Positions 6,591 through 16,575 are shown, counted from the first letter of the stretch. The stretch: DNA of 18,333 nucleotides from CAZBWP01 sp964630265 (GCA_964630265.1 CAZVRW010000067.1:1-18333); one strand, 5' to 3'. Notes: a model not told the origin generated them from the letters alone. A program made the numbers and translations.

Positions 6591-7406
6591 ATGAGCAGGA
6601 TCGATGCCGTCGTCGCGCGTCACGGTAGGCAGCGCCGTGCCCGTGGCCGCGCTGTTGGATGGATGCTGGCCGGGCTACTGGGGCTTGCCGTCGTCGCCGG
6701 CGGTCCGTTGGCGGCTGCCGCCGCCGAGGTGGTCGGCACTGCGACGCGCGTCTTCGTATGGGCTTATTCGACGCCGCCCGACGGCGCCCGCAAACCCCTC
6801 TTCGTGCGCGATGCCGTGGTGATGGGCGCCGTGCTGGAAACGGTGCGGGACGGGGGGCTGCATGTCCGCTTTCTCGACGCCAGCGAAATCCGGATTGGCC
6901 CGGAATCGCGGCTGACCATCGACACCTTTGTCTTCGATCCCACCGCCGGCCGGGAAAGCGTCTCCCTGCGCATCGGCGTCGGCATTCTGCGCTACGTTAG
7001 CGGACGCATGCGCAGTGACAGTGTCTCCATCGACTCGCCAGTCGCCGGCATCGGGCTGCGCGGCACGGACGTGGTGGTCGACGTCGCCGGCGACGGCACG
7101 ACCTATGTCGGTGTCGAAGCAGGGCAAGTGGTGGTGACGGCCCGGACCAGTGGCGTTGCGGAGACGGTCGGCGCCGGGCACGCCGTGCTCGTATCCGCGG
7201 ATGGTACGACGATCACCCGCACCGGTCCGCGGCGCCGGCCGCCGAGCCTCGGTTTCCAACCGGGCGGGGGCTTTCCGAGCGGCAACGGCGGCGGCGGCGA
7301 CGGTGGCGTCGGCACCGGCACCGGCACCGGCACCGGAGATGCCGATGGACCGGGGAGCGGCGGTGGCGGCTCCGGTGGCCAAGGCGGCACCGGCGGCCCG
7401 AACTGA
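6591..7406 (+). CDS. Exported FecR-domain protein with glycine-rich tail
   Basis: A 271-residue protein. Basic residues RRARGR are followed by a hydrophobic segment (about 22-45) ending AAAAA-EVV, a likely signal peptide cleaved near residue 45. A FecR-type domain follows. It shows VRFLDASEIRIGPESRLTID, an SVSLRIGVGILRYVSG stretch, and the hallmark IDSPVAGIGLRGTDVVVDV, then TYVGVEAGQVVVTA. The tail (about 215-271) is Gly-rich, including GTGTGTGTG from four GGCACC units. There is no anti-sigma N-terminal segment and no adjacent sigma factor or TonB receptor. It is therefore probably a periplasmic or surface FecR-fold protein rather than a ferric-citrate regulator. The ATG at 6591 has GAGAAGG and AAGG upstream. 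It is followed by a large hairpin before lpdA. Confidence 0.85.
   Translation: MSRIDAVVARHGRQRRARGRAVGWMLAGLLGLAVVAGGPLAAAAAEVVGTATRVFVWAYSTPPDGARKPLFVRDAVVMGAVLETVRDGGLHVRFLDASEIRIGPESRLTIDTFVFDPTAGRESVSLRIGVGILRYVSGRMRSDSVSIDSPVAGIGLRGTDVVVDVAGDGTTYVGVEAGQVVVTARTSGVAETVGAGHAVLVSADGTTITRTGPRRRPPSLGFQPGGGFPSGNGGGGDGGVGTGTGTGTGDADGPGSGGGGSGGQGGTGGPN
7311..7334. repeat. Four perfect GGCACC hexamer repeats
   Basis: GGCACC occurs four times in a row inside the FecR-protein gene, coding for alternating Gly-Thr in the C-terminal tail. Gain or loss of units would keep the frame. Confidence 0.9.
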
Positions 7407-7458
7407 GCCATCCCCCGCCGGGCTGCGCTTCGGATGCTGCCGCCGGGCGGGGCTGGCT
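7406..7458 (+). terminator. Possible terminator hairpin after the FecR gene
   Basis: AGCCA (7406-7410) and CCCCGCC downstream pair with GGCGGGG and TGGCT (7454-7458), giving a long GC-rich stem with small mismatches and a 20-25-base loop. It begins at the last base of the FecR stop codon and precedes lpdA. There is no T-run after it, so intrinsic termination is only plausible. Confidence 0.35.
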
Positions 7459-7515
7459 CCCCCCTGGCGCTTCGATTAAGCTGCGGCGAGACGTGTGCAG
7501 CGGGAGGGGCAGCAG

Positions 7516-8928
<1,413 letters not shown>

Positions 8929-8973
8929 CCGGCAAAACCAGGGTCGGCGATTCAGAGATCGAGCCCGCCCGGC

Positions 8974-10176
8974 GTGTCCGCCGACGGACGCCTGATTGCC
9001 GCCGTCTGCGTGGCGCACGTGCTGACCATGGTTGGTGCGTTCGCCTTCCCGGCACTGCTGCCGGACTTCGCCGCGGCATGGCGGCTGAGCAATGCCGAGG
9101 CGGGATGGATTGCCGGCATCTATTTCGGCGGCTACGCCATGGGCGTGCCGGTGCTGGTGGCGCTGACCGACCGCATCGACGCCCGCTTGGTTTATGGCGC
9201 CGGTGCACTGCTCGCTGCGGTCGCCGCGTTCGGCTTCGCCGCACTCGCCCAGGGCTTTTGGTCGGCGCTGGTGTTCCGCGCCCTGGCCGGGCTCGGCCTT
9301 GCCGCCACCTACATGCCGGGGCTGAAGATGCTGGTCGACCGGTATCGGGGTCCCCGCCAGTCGCGCGCCATCGCCCTCTACACCGCGAGCTTCAGCCTCG
9401 GAACCGCACTCTCCTACCTGCTGACGGGCGGCATCGCCGATGCGTTCGGCTGGCCGGTGGCGTTCATCGCCGCTGGCATCGCGGCGCTCATGGCCGCGCT
9501 GATCGCCATGAGCTTGGCGTCGATGCCGCCACGCTCCGCCGACGCGCCGGGCCGGCTGCTGGATTTCCGGCCGGTGCTGACCAACCGGCCGGCGCTCGGC
9601 TATGTGCTCGCCTACGGTGTCCACTGCTGGGAGCTGTTCACCCTGCGCTCGTGGCTGGTGGCGCTGCTCGCCTTCGTTCTGGCGCGGCAGGGCGACCCGG
9701 CTGGCGCCTGGTTGTCGCCGACCATCGCCGCCACCCTGAGCGGCCTGGTGGCCATGGTCGCCAGTGTCGTCGGCAACGAGTTGTGCGTCCGTTATGGCCG
9801 GCGGCGGGTGATTCGCCTGGTGATGATCACCTCCGCGTTGATGGCTTCAGGGATCGGCTTCGTCGCCGCACTTCCCTATCCGCTGGTCGTCGTCCTGGCC
9901 CTTCTCTACAGCATGGCGGTGCAATTGGACTCGGCGGCGCTGACGGCGGGTGCCGTGCTTGCCGCCCGGCCGGGACGGCAGGGGGCGACAATGGCGCTGC
10001 ATGCGCTGATCGGTTTCACCTGCGGTTTCGTCGGGCCGCTGCTGTTCGGCTGGTCCCTGGACGTGGCGGGAGGCGGCGATACCGCCGTCGCCTGGGGCTT
10101 CGCCTTCCTCACCGTGGCCGCGGTCGGCGTCCTCGGCCCGCTGGCGCTCGCGTTGGTGCCGCGGCATCCGGGCTAG
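8974..10176 (+). CDS. MFS transporter
   Basis: A 400-residue integral membrane protein with about 12 hydrophobic segments, consistent with the major facilitator superfamily. The loop after helix 2 reads LTDRIDARLVYGAG, in the place of the MFS motif A (GxLaDrxGrr). A second, related loop, NELCVRYGRRRVI, lies after the seventh or eighth helix. LDR-type features of drug or sugar subfamilies are not evident, so the substrate is unknown. The start is the GTG at 8974, 45 bases after lpdA; no strong ribosome site is seen and an internal start is possible. Its TAG stop (10174-10176) is the first three bases of dispersed repeat copy 2. The last 68 bases overlap the antisense end of the xerC frame. Confidence 0.85.
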   Translation: MSADGRLIAAVCVAHVLTMVGAFAFPALLPDFAAAWRLSNAEAGWIAGIYFGGYAMGVPVLVALTDRIDARLVYGAGALLAAVAAFGFAALAQGFWSALVFRALAGLGLAATYMPGLKMLVDRYRGPRQSRAIALYTASFSLGTALSYLLTGGIADAFGWPVAFIAAGIAALMAALIAMSLASMPPRSADAPGRLLDFRPVLTNRPALGYVLAYGVHCWELFTLRSWLVALLAFVLARQGDPAGAWLSPTIAATLSGLVAMVASVVGNELCVRYGRRRVIRLVMITSALMASGIGFVAALPYPLVVVLALLYSMAVQLDSAALTAGAVLAARPGRQGATMALHALIGFTCGFVGPLLFGWSLDVAGGGDTAVAWGFAFLTVAAVGVLGPLALALVPRHPG

Positions 10177-11260
10177 TGGATCGGATCTGGCGCCTGGTTC
10201 TCAATCGGCAGGTCGGTCGATCCACTGAGCCATTGATGTTGGGGTTTGATTCAGCCATCGGATGGGGCTCATCCGGTGGCGTTGAGCCACGGGCCGCCGG
10301 CATTGCCGCGCGCGGGTGGGCGGCGGCATGCACGGCGAGCAGGCGAGCGGTGTCGACCGCCGTGTAGCGCTGCGTGGTCGACAGCGAGGCGTGGCCGAGC
10401 AGTTCCTGGATGGTGCGCAGATCGCCGCCGCCGGCGAGCAGGTGGGTGGCGAAGCTGTGGCGAAGCGCATGCGGCGTTGCCGTCGCCGCCAGACCCAGGC
10501 GGGCGCGGACCCGCCGCATCTGCCGCTGTGCCACAGCCGGGTTGAGCGGCCCGCCCCGGGCGCCGACGAACAGCGGATCGTCGGCCGCCTGCAGGTAGGG
10601 GCAGGCTGCCTGGTAGGCCGCGGCGGCTTCGGCGACGACGGGCAGAACCGGCACCAGCCGCTGCTTGCCGCCCTTGCCGGTGACGCGCAAGGAATCACCC
10701 GCGCCGAGATCGCCGACCATAAGGCCGAGCGCCTCGCCGATGCGTAGCCCACAGCCCCAGAGCAGCAGGACGAGGGCGGTGTCGCGGAGACCGATCCACG
10801 GCGCGTCGGGCTGCTCGCCCATGGCCGCGACCACATCGGCGGCATCGTTGACACTCAGCGCCTTCGGGACGGGCTTCGGCGACTTCGGCGAGCGGATACC
10901 GGCGATCGCGGCGTTGCGGACAAGGTCGTGCCGATCGAGCCAGCGGAAGAAGCCACGTACGGCTGCCAGCGCCCGCGCCCGAGACGGGCGCGCGAGCCCT
11001 GCGGTGGCGCGATCGGCGAGCCACGCCCGAAGGTCGGCGACGGTCAACGACGCCAGATCGCGCAGTGTCGGTGGCCGGCCGAGATGGCGGACGAGAAACG
11101 CCAGAAAGACTCGCACGTCGCGGCCGTAGGCATCGAGGGTGGTGGCGGGCGCACGGCGCTCGTCCCGCAGCAAAGCGCGCCAGCGGTCGACGGCGGCGCG
11201 GAGTTCCGGGTCGTCGACGGCGCCGGTCAGGCCGGCGTCACCGTCAGCCGGTGCAGACAC
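10109..11260 (-). CDS. xerC: Tyrosine recombinase XerC with unusual C-terminal extension
   Basis: A 383-residue site-specific recombinase of the XerC/D family, expected to resolve chromosome dimers at dif. It has an N-terminal SAM-like core-binding domain (about 20-115). The catalytic domain has R173 (GCGLRIGEAL), a GKGGK lysine region at 195-199, H264-A-L-R267, H290 (ELLGH) and the nucleophile Y299 (TQRYT). All catalytic residues are intact. The usual end would be near HPRA (318). Here the frame continues for about 65 more residues, rich in Pro, Arg and Ala, through repeat copy 2 and into the antisense of the MFS gene. The GTG at 11258-11260 is the likely start; it overlaps the DUF484 gene by 34 bases, implying coupled translation. 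The exact start is uncertain. Confidence 0.9.
   Translation of the reverse strand: MSAPADGDAGLTGAVDDPELRAAVDRWRALLRDERRAPATTLDAYGRDVRVFLAFLVRHLGRPPTLRDLASLTVADLRAWLADRATAGLARPSRARALAAVRGFFRWLDRHDLVRNAAIAGIRSPKSPKPVPKALSVNDAADVVAAMGEQPDAPWIGLRDTALVLLLWGCGLRIGEALGLMVGDLGAGDSLRVTGKGGKQRLVPVLPVVAEAAAAYQAACPYLQAADDPLFVGARGGPLNPAVAQRQMRRVRARLGLAATATPHALRHSFATHLLAGGGDLRTIQELLGHASLSTTQRYTAVDTARLLAVHAAAHPRAAMPAARGSTPPDEPHPMAESNPNINGSVDRPTCRLRTRRQIRSTSPDAAAPTRAPAGRGRRPRPR
10174..10264. repeat. Dispersed structured repeat, copy 2
   Basis: The core spans 10174-10227. TAGTGGATCG (10174-10183) pairs with CGATCCACTG (10218-10227), nine Watson-Crick pairs plus a terminal wobble. GATCTG pairs with CAGGTC through one T-G wobble. 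As in copy 1, a GGT bulge separates the two stems. Weaker similarity to copy 1 goes on for about 30 bases (ATTGATG...GGTTTGA...AGCC). The element supplies the stop codon of the MFS gene and is translated in frame by the opposite-strand xerC. Like copy 1 it lies between convergent genes. Confidence 0.85.
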
Positions 11261-11961
11261 GACTCGACGACCTTGGCGAGAAAACGCAAGAGTTCGGTGC
11301 CCTGCTTCGCCTGGAACGTCTGTTCGTGGCGGCAACCCAGCGCCAGGACTCCGACGGGCATGGCCCCGCACGGGGCGAGGCGCACGAACGCGGCCGAGCG
11401 CACCAGGCCGGCGCCGCTGGCGAAGATCACCCCGCCGTCGACCACGTGGTCAAGCAGCAGGACATCGCGGTGGTCGCCCAGCAGATCGTCGACGTCGCCC
11501 GGCTCCAGTGCCCGGATCTCGCAGCCGGCGTCCCCATCGAGCCCGGTTGGTGGCAGGCCCGGTTCCAACGCCAGCACGGCGACATCGACGTCAAGGACAA
11601 GGGGCAGATCCTCGGCGACGATCCGCACCAGCCGCTCCAGCGAGTCGGCGGCGATGAGCGCCAGCACCGCCGCGTGGGTGCGCGTCTGGTTGTTCATGTT
11701 GGAACGGCTGGTCTCGATCACCTCCTGGGTGCAGTTGCGGAGACCGGCCAGTTCTTCCTTTAACGTCTCGACCATCGCCTTTTGCAGGTCGACGACCACG
11801 TCGTCGCTCCAGCGGCTCGGCGGCGCCAAGCGCGCGAGCACGTCCGGATGTCGGGTGAGGAAATCGGGGTGCCGGGCAAGGAAGTCGACGACCTCGTCGT
11901 CGGACGGTTTGGCCAGCGCCTCGTGCTCGGCCGGCAGGGTCCGGGTATGTTCGCGCTTCAT
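11227..11961 (-). CDS. DUF484 family protein
   Basis: A 244-residue cytoplasmic protein. The family hallmark DDEVVDFLARHPDFLTRHPDVLARL lies at about residues 21-45 (given here in full only as VVDFLARHPDF and following). A helical, probably coiled-coil stretch follows (VVVDLQKAMVETLKEELAGL), and the C-terminal half looks GAF-like, ending LLRFLAKVVESCLHRL. Function is unknown, but the gene is regularly found next to xerC in proteobacteria, and here it overlaps xerC by 34 bases. The ATG at 11959-11961 (MKREHTRTLP) is preferred. A GTG at 12009 is an in-frame alternative that would reach almost to the priA start on the other strand. No strong ribosome site is visible for either. Confidence 0.87.
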   Translation of the reverse strand: MKREHTRTLPAEHEALAKPSDDEVVDFLARHPDFLTRHPDVLARLAPPSRWSDDVVVDLQKAMVETLKEELAGLRNCTQEVIETSRSNMNNQTRTHAAVLALIAADSLERLVRIVAEDLPLVLDVDVAVLALEPGLPPTGLDGDAGCEIRALEPGDVDDLLGDHRDVLLLDHVVDGGVIFASGAGLVRSAAFVRLAPCGAMPVGVLALGCRHEQTFQAKQGTELLRFLAKVVESCLHRLTVTPA

Positions 11962-12017
11962 GGCGACAGCGTATAGCACGTTCCCGCTTGGCAAACGAGG
12001 GCGGTACACTGGCCGCC

Positions 12018-14225
12018 ATGACCGCCTGCCCGCCCCGCGGCCCGGAATCGGGCCAACGCTTCACCTCCGGTGACCGCGTTTCCGTCCTGCTCCCCGTACC
12101 GCCGGGAAAACATTGGGATTATCGCGTGCCGGAGGGGTTCGAGCTGGTGGCCGGAGCGGTCGTGCGCGTGCCGTTCGGTGGGCGTCAGGCGATCGGCGTC
12201 GTCTGGGGGGCGGCGAACGATGACGTGGATGCGTCGCGCCTGCGCGACATTCTCGAGCGTTTCGATTCGCCGGCGCTGCCTGCCGTCACCCGGGCGTTCA
12301 TCGAGTGGATCGCCGCCTACACCGTGTCACCGCTGGGCGCGGTGCTGCGCATGACGATCAGCGTCCCTGAGGCGCTTTCGCCGGCGGCCCCGGCGCGTGC
12401 CCTCGTCCTGGTCGATCCGGAACCCGAGATCGCCTGGACCGCCGCGCGGGCTAGGGTGCGTGAAGTGCTGCGGGGAGGTCCGCCGCGCCCGGCCGGCGAA
12501 CTCGCCCGCGCCGCCGGCGTCGGACCGGCCGTCGTCGCCGGGCTGCTGCGGGCGGAGGCGCTGCGGGTCGTCGCGTTGCGACCAAAGACGCCCGAGCGGC
12601 CGGATCCGCAGCGGCGCGGACCGACCCTCACCGCGGCGCAGGCGGCGGCCGCGGCGCGGCTCGAGGCCGGTGTCGAGGCCGGCTTCGGGGTGATCCTGCT
12701 GGACGGTGTCGCCGGATCGGGCAAGACCGAGGTGTACTTCGAGGCGGTGGCCGCGGCGCTGGCGGCGGGCCGGCAGGTGCTGGTACTGCTGCCGGAGATC
12801 GCGCTGGGCGCGCAGTGGCTGGGTCGCTTCCGGCAGCGCTTCGGCGCCGACCCGGCGCAGTGGCATTCGGAGATGACCGCGCGCGCCCGGCGCGCCACTT
12901 GGCGCGCCGTCGCCGAGGGCACGGCCGCGGTGGTCGTCGGCGCCCGTTCGGCACTGATGCTGCCCTATCCGAACCTGGGGCTGATCGTCGTCGACGAAGA
13001 GCACGACGGCGCGTTCAAGCAGGAGGACGGCGTCCCCTACAACGCCCGCGACATGGCGGTGGTGCGAGGGCGCCTCGGCGACATTCCGGTGGTGCTGGTC
13101 TCGGCGACGCCGTCGCTGGAAACGGTGATCAACGTGCAGACCGGCCGCTACCAGGCGGCGCACCTGCCGGACCGGCACTTCGGCGCGCCGCCTCCCGCCG
13201 TCGAAGTGGTCGACCTGCGCGCCGACCGGCCGCCCCGCGGCAGCTGGCTGTCGCCGCCGCTGCGTGCCGCCATCGGCGCGGCGCTGGCGGACGGCGGCCA
13301 GGCGATGCTGTTTCTCAACCGGCGCGGCTGGGCGCCATTGACCATCTGTCGGGCCTGCGGCCACCGCCTGCGCTGTCCCGATTGCACCGCGTGGCTGGTG
13401 GAACACCGCCTGATCGGTCGGCTGCAATGCCACCATTGCGGTCTGTCCATGGCCATTCCCAAGGCCTGCCCGGCCTGCGGCGCCGAAGGCGAACTGGTCG
13501 GATGCGGGCCGGGGGTCGAGCGCTTGGCCGAAGAGGCGGCCGGGCTGTTCCCCGACGCCCGGCTGGCGCTGGCCACCAGCGACACGCTGACCGGACCGGG
13601 CGCCGCCGCGGATCTGGTGCGGCGCGTCGAGGGGCACGACATCGATATCGTCATCGGCACCCAGATCGTTGCCAAGGGCTACCATTTCCCGCTGCTGGTC
13701 CTGGTGGGCATCGTCGATGCCGACCTCGGCCTCGCCGGCGGCGACCTCAGGGCTTCGGAGCGGACCTGGCAGCTGCTGCATCAGGTGGCGGGGCGGGCCG
13801 GCCGGGCCGAGCGCCCCGGCCGCGTCGTGCTGCAGACGCACATGCCGGAACATCCGGTGATCAAGAGCCTCGCGGCCCACGACCGCGACGGCTTCCTCGC
13901 GGCGGAGGCGGCCGACCGGCGCGCGGCCGGTATGCCGCCGTTCGGTCGCCTCGCGGCCGTGATCGTCTCGGCGCGGGATGCCGTGGTCGGCGAGGCGGTG
14001 GCCCGCGGGCTGGCCCGAGCGGCGCCCCGCGTCGATGGCGTGCGCGTGCTCGGCCCGGCGCCGGCGCCGCTGGCGCTGCTGCGCGGGCGCCACCGCTGGC
14101 GGCTGCTGCTAATCGCCGGCCGCGACGTCCCGGTGTCGCGGCTGGTCGCCGCCTGGATCGATGCCGTGCAGGTGCCGAACGGCGTCCGCGTCCAGGTCGA
14201 CATCGACCCGTACAGCTTTCTGTAG
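12018..14225 (+). CDS. priA: Primosomal replication protein N' (PriA helicase)
   Basis: A 735-residue superfamily-2 DNA helicase that restarts stalled replication forks. The N-terminal DNA-binding region has SVLLPVPPGKHWDYRVP near residues 22-38. Walker A GVAGSGKTE is near 229-237 and the DEEH box VVDEEHDGAFKQ near 322-333. Eight zinc-binding cysteines lie at about 444-491 (CRACGHRLRCPDC, then CHHCG and CPACG). A later helicase motif contains HQVAGRAGR. All are intact, and the length is normal for alphaproteobacterial PriA. The ATG at 12018 is chosen; a TTG at 11988 is an in-frame alternative. It diverges from DUF484 with a 56-base gap. Downstream lie a perfect hairpin and then the ATP synthase operon. 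Confidence 0.96.
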   Translation: MTACPPRGPESGQRFTSGDRVSVLLPVPPGKHWDYRVPEGFELVAGAVVRVPFGGRQAIGVVWGAANDDVDASRLRDILERFDSPALPAVTRAFIEWIAAYTVSPLGAVLRMTISVPEALSPAAPARALVLVDPEPEIAWTAARARVREVLRGGPPRPAGELARAAGVGPAVVAGLLRAEALRVVALRPKTPERPDPQRRGPTLTAAQAAAAARLEAGVEAGFGVILLDGVAGSGKTEVYFEAVAAALAAGRQVLVLLPEIALGAQWLGRFRQRFGADPAQWHSEMTARARRATWRAVAEGTAAVVVGARSALMLPYPNLGLIVVDEEHDGAFKQEDGVPYNARDMAVVRGRLGDIPVVLVSATPSLETVINVQTGRYQAAHLPDRHFGAPPPAVEVVDLRADRPPRGSWLSPPLRAAIGAALADGGQAMLFLNRRGWAPLTICRACGHRLRCPDCTAWLVEHRLIGRLQCHHCGLSMAIPKACPACGAEGELVGCGPGVERLAEEAAGLFPDARLALATSDTLTGPGAAADLVRRVEGHDIDIVIGTQIVAKGYHFPLLVLVGIVDADLGLAGGDLRASERTWQLLHQVAGRAGRAERPGRVVLQTHMPEHPVIKSLAAHDRDGFLAAEAADRRAAGMPPFGRLAAVIVSARDAVVGEAVARGLARAAPRVDGVRVLGPAPAPLALLRGRHRWRLLLIAGRDVPVSRLVAAWIDAVQVPNGVRVQVDIDPYSFL

Positions 14226-14267
14226 AAGGGCCGAAGCCGGCTGTCGCAGGGTGGCGCCTCGCTGATT

Positions 14268-14291
14268 GGCCCCCGCCCCGCGGCGGGGGCC
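14268..14291 (+). terminator. Perfect GC hairpin after priA
   Basis: GGCCCCCGCC (14268-14277), loop CCGC, then GGCGGGGGCC (14282-14291) form a perfect 10-bp stem 42 bases past the priA stop. No T-run follows on either strand. It probably separates priA transcription from the atp operon, but could also be a bidirectional or Rho-assisted stop. Confidence 0.5.
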
Positions 14292-14333
14292 ATGACGCTC
14301 GTTCACGACAACAACGACGGCCGGTGTGTCGGG

Positions 14334-14362
14334 TTGCAAGGGGCGAAACCGTGTGTTAGAGA
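14334..14362 (+). promoter_or_regulatory. Candidate promoter of the atp operon
   Basis: TTGCAA (14334-14339) and TAGAGA (14357-14362) are 17 bases apart. TGT directly before the second box gives an extended -10. The match to a housekeeping promoter is only partial. It lies between the priA hairpin and atpH, the only spacer large enough (257 bases) for an operon promoter, leaving a leader of roughly 115 bases. Confidence 0.35.
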
Positions 14363-14482
14363 ACCGCCGCGCGGATGGCACGAACGCGCAATTCGGATCG
14401 TGGCGCCGCCGCCGATCAATGCGCGCAACTACGGCGCGCGTCAGTCTGGCCCGACGACAAAGCAAACAAGGGGGAAACGCGG

Positions 14483-15040
14483 GTGCCGTCCCATTCGAGT
14501 GGATCCAGCGGTCTAGCGCAGCGATATGCCGGTGCGCTGTTCGAGCTGGCGGACGAAGCGACCGCTGTTGCCGCCGTCGCCAAGGACCTCGAGATGGTCG
14601 ACGCGATGCTCCAGGAAAGCCCCGATCTGGCGCGCCTGATCCGCTCCCCCATCGTCTCGCGCGACGACCAGGGCCGTGCCATGGCGGCAGTCCTGAACGC
14701 GGCCGGCGTCGGCGAGTTGACCGGGAAATTCGTCGGCCTTCTGGCGTGCAATGGCCGGTTGTTCGCGTTGCCGCAGATGATCGCCGCCTTCCACGCCATC
14801 CTCGCGCGTCGGCGCGGCGAAACCACCGCCGACGTCGTTGCGGCCAAGCAGTTGAGCACCTCCCAGCTCGCAGCCGTGGGCGCGGCCATCAAGGCCGCCG
14901 TCGGCAGCAATGTTTCGATCGTCGAGCGCGTCGACCCGTCGCTGCTCGGCGGCATGATCGTCAAGGTCGGGTCGCGGATGGTCGACAGTTCGCTGCGCAC
15001 GAAACTGCAGCGGCTGCGCCTCGCCATGAAGGGGATTTGA
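14483..15040 (+). CDS. atpH: ATP synthase F1 subunit delta
   Basis: A 185-residue delta (OSCP) subunit linking the F1 head to the peripheral stalk. The N-terminal helix bundle starts with the typical LAQRYAGALFELA. The C-terminal region has SIVERVDPSLLGGMIVKVGSRMVDSSLRTKL, recognised by its VDPSLLGG and DSSLRTKL parts. The length is normal. The GTG at 14483 (VPSHSSGSSG) is chosen because a GGGG-rich site lies about 8 bases upstream and this gives the family length. The frame also opens at 14375, which would add 36 unconserved residues. It is the first gene of the F1 operon, 2 bases before atpA. Confidence 0.94.
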   Translation: MPSHSSGSSGLAQRYAGALFELADEATAVAAVAKDLEMVDAMLQESPDLARLIRSPIVSRDDQGRAMAAVLNAAGVGELTGKFVGLLACNGRLFALPQMIAAFHAILARRRGETTADVVAAKQLSTSQLAAVGAAIKAAVGSNVSIVERVDPSLLGGMIVKVGSRMVDSSLRTKLQRLRLAMKGI

Positions 15041-15042
15041 GA

Positions 15043-16575
15043 ATGGAAATTCGGGCCGCTGAGATCTCCGCGATCATCAAAAAGCAGATCGCCGAGTTCG
15101 GGACCGAAGCCGAGGTCGCCGAAGTCGGTCAAGTGCTCTCGGTGGGGGACGGCATCGCCCACGTCTACGGCCTGGACAACGTCCAGGCGGGCGAGATGGT
15201 CGAGTTTCCCGGCGGCGTCGTCGGCATGGCCCTCAACCTCGAGGAAGACAACGTCGGCGTCGTCATCCTCGGCGACGATCGCCTCATTCGCGAAGGCGAT
15301 CTCGTCAAACGGACCGGAGCCATCGTCGAGACGGCAGTCGGCCCGTCGCTGCTCGGCCGTGTCGTCGACGGCACCGGCAATCCCATCGACGGCAAGGGCC
15401 CAATTCAATCGGACGAGAAACGGGTCGTCGACGTCAAGGCGCCCGGCATCATTCAACGCAAGTCGGTGCACGAGCCGATGCAAACGGGCATCAAGGCGAT
15501 CGACAGTCTGATCCCGATCGGTCGCGGCCAGCGCGAACTCATCATCGGCGATCGCCAGACCGGCAAGACGGCAATCATCGTCGACACGATCCTCAATCAA
15601 AAGACGATCAACGAGCAGGCCAAGGACGAGTCGGAGAAGCTGTACTGCGTCTACGTCGCGGTCGGTCAAAAGCGCTCATCGGTGGCGCAATTCGTGAAGA
15701 TCCTCCAGGATAACGATGCCCTCAAATACACGGTGGTGGTGGCGGCGACCGCTTCGGAAGCCGCGCCGCTGCAGTATCTGGCGCCGTATGTCGGCTGCAC
15801 CATTGGCGAGTATTTCCGGGACAACGGCATGCACGCCGTAATTTTCTACGACGATTTGTCGAAGCAGGCAGTCGCCTATCGTCAAATGTCGCTGTTGCTG
15901 CGCCGTCCACCCGGGCGCGAGGCCTATCCGGGTGATGTCTTCTATCTGCACTCGCGCCTGCTCGAGCGGGCCGCCAAGATGAGTGACGACAAGGGCGCCG
16001 GGTCTCTCACCGCCCTTCCCGTGATCGAGACGCAGGCAGGCGACGTCTCGGCCTATATCCCGACGAACGTCATTTCCATCACCGACGGGCAGATCTTCCT
16101 GGAGACCGAACTCTTCTACAAAGGCATCCGGCCGGCGGTGAACGTCGGGCTGTCGGTCAGTCGCGTCGGCTCGGCCGCCCAGATCAAGGCGATGAAACAG
16201 GTCGCCGGCACCATCAAGCTGGAATTGGCGCAGTACCGGGAGATGGCCGCGTTTTCGCAGTTCGCCTCGGATCTCGATGCATCGACCCAGAAGCTGCTGG
16301 CCCGCGGCTCGCGGCTCACGGAATTGCTGAAGCAAGGACAGTATACGCCCTATCCCGTGGAGGAACAGGTGGTGGTCATCTTTGCCGGCGTGCGCGGCTA
16401 TCTGGATCCGGTCCCGGTGCAGGACATCGGGCGATTCGAGGCGGGGCTGCTCGACAGCATCCGCGCCAACGGCGCCGACATTCTCGATGCCATTCGCACG
16501 GAAAAGCAACTCACGACCGACGTCGAGGGCCGGCTGAAGGCGTTCCTCGACCGCTACGCCAACGCGTTCTCCTAA
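15043..16575 (+). CDS. atpA: ATP synthase F1 subunit alpha
   Basis: A 510-residue regulatory nucleotide-binding subunit of the F1 catalytic hexamer. It begins MEIRAAEISAIIKKQI, typical of alphaproteobacterial alpha subunits. Walker A GDRQTGKT is at 169-176, the same position as in E. coli. The arginine-finger region SVSRVGSAAQ is near 367-376, and the C-terminal helical domain ends DRYANAFS. The ATG at 15043 lies 2 bases after the atpH stop, with AAGGGG in the end of atpH as its ribosome site, so the two are probably coupled. No anomalies were seen. Confidence 0.97.
   Translation: MEIRAAEISAIIKKQIAEFGTEAEVAEVGQVLSVGDGIAHVYGLDNVQAGEMVEFPGGVVGMALNLEEDNVGVVILGDDRLIREGDLVKRTGAIVETAVGPSLLGRVVDGTGNPIDGKGPIQSDEKRVVDVKAPGIIQRKSVHEPMQTGIKAIDSLIPIGRGQRELIIGDRQTGKTAIIVDTILNQKTINEQAKDESEKLYCVYVAVGQKRSSVAQFVKILQDNDALKYTVVVAATASEAAPLQYLAPYVGCTIGEYFRDNGMHAVIFYDDLSKQAVAYRQMSLLLRRPPGREAYPGDVFYLHSRLLERAAKMSDDKGAGSLTALPVIETQAGDVSAYIPTNVISITDGQIFLETELFYKGIRPAVNVGLSVSRVGSAAQIKAMKQVAGTIKLELAQYREMAAFSQFASDLDASTQKLLARGSRLTELLKQGQYTPYPVEEQVVVIFAGVRGYLDPVPVQDIGRFEAGLLDSIRANGADILDAIRTEKQLTTDVEGRLKAFLDRYANAFS

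Noticed and set aside
12815..14359. 514-codon plus-strand open frame inside priA
   Set aside because: Out-of-frame with PriA motifs and compositionally a shadow.
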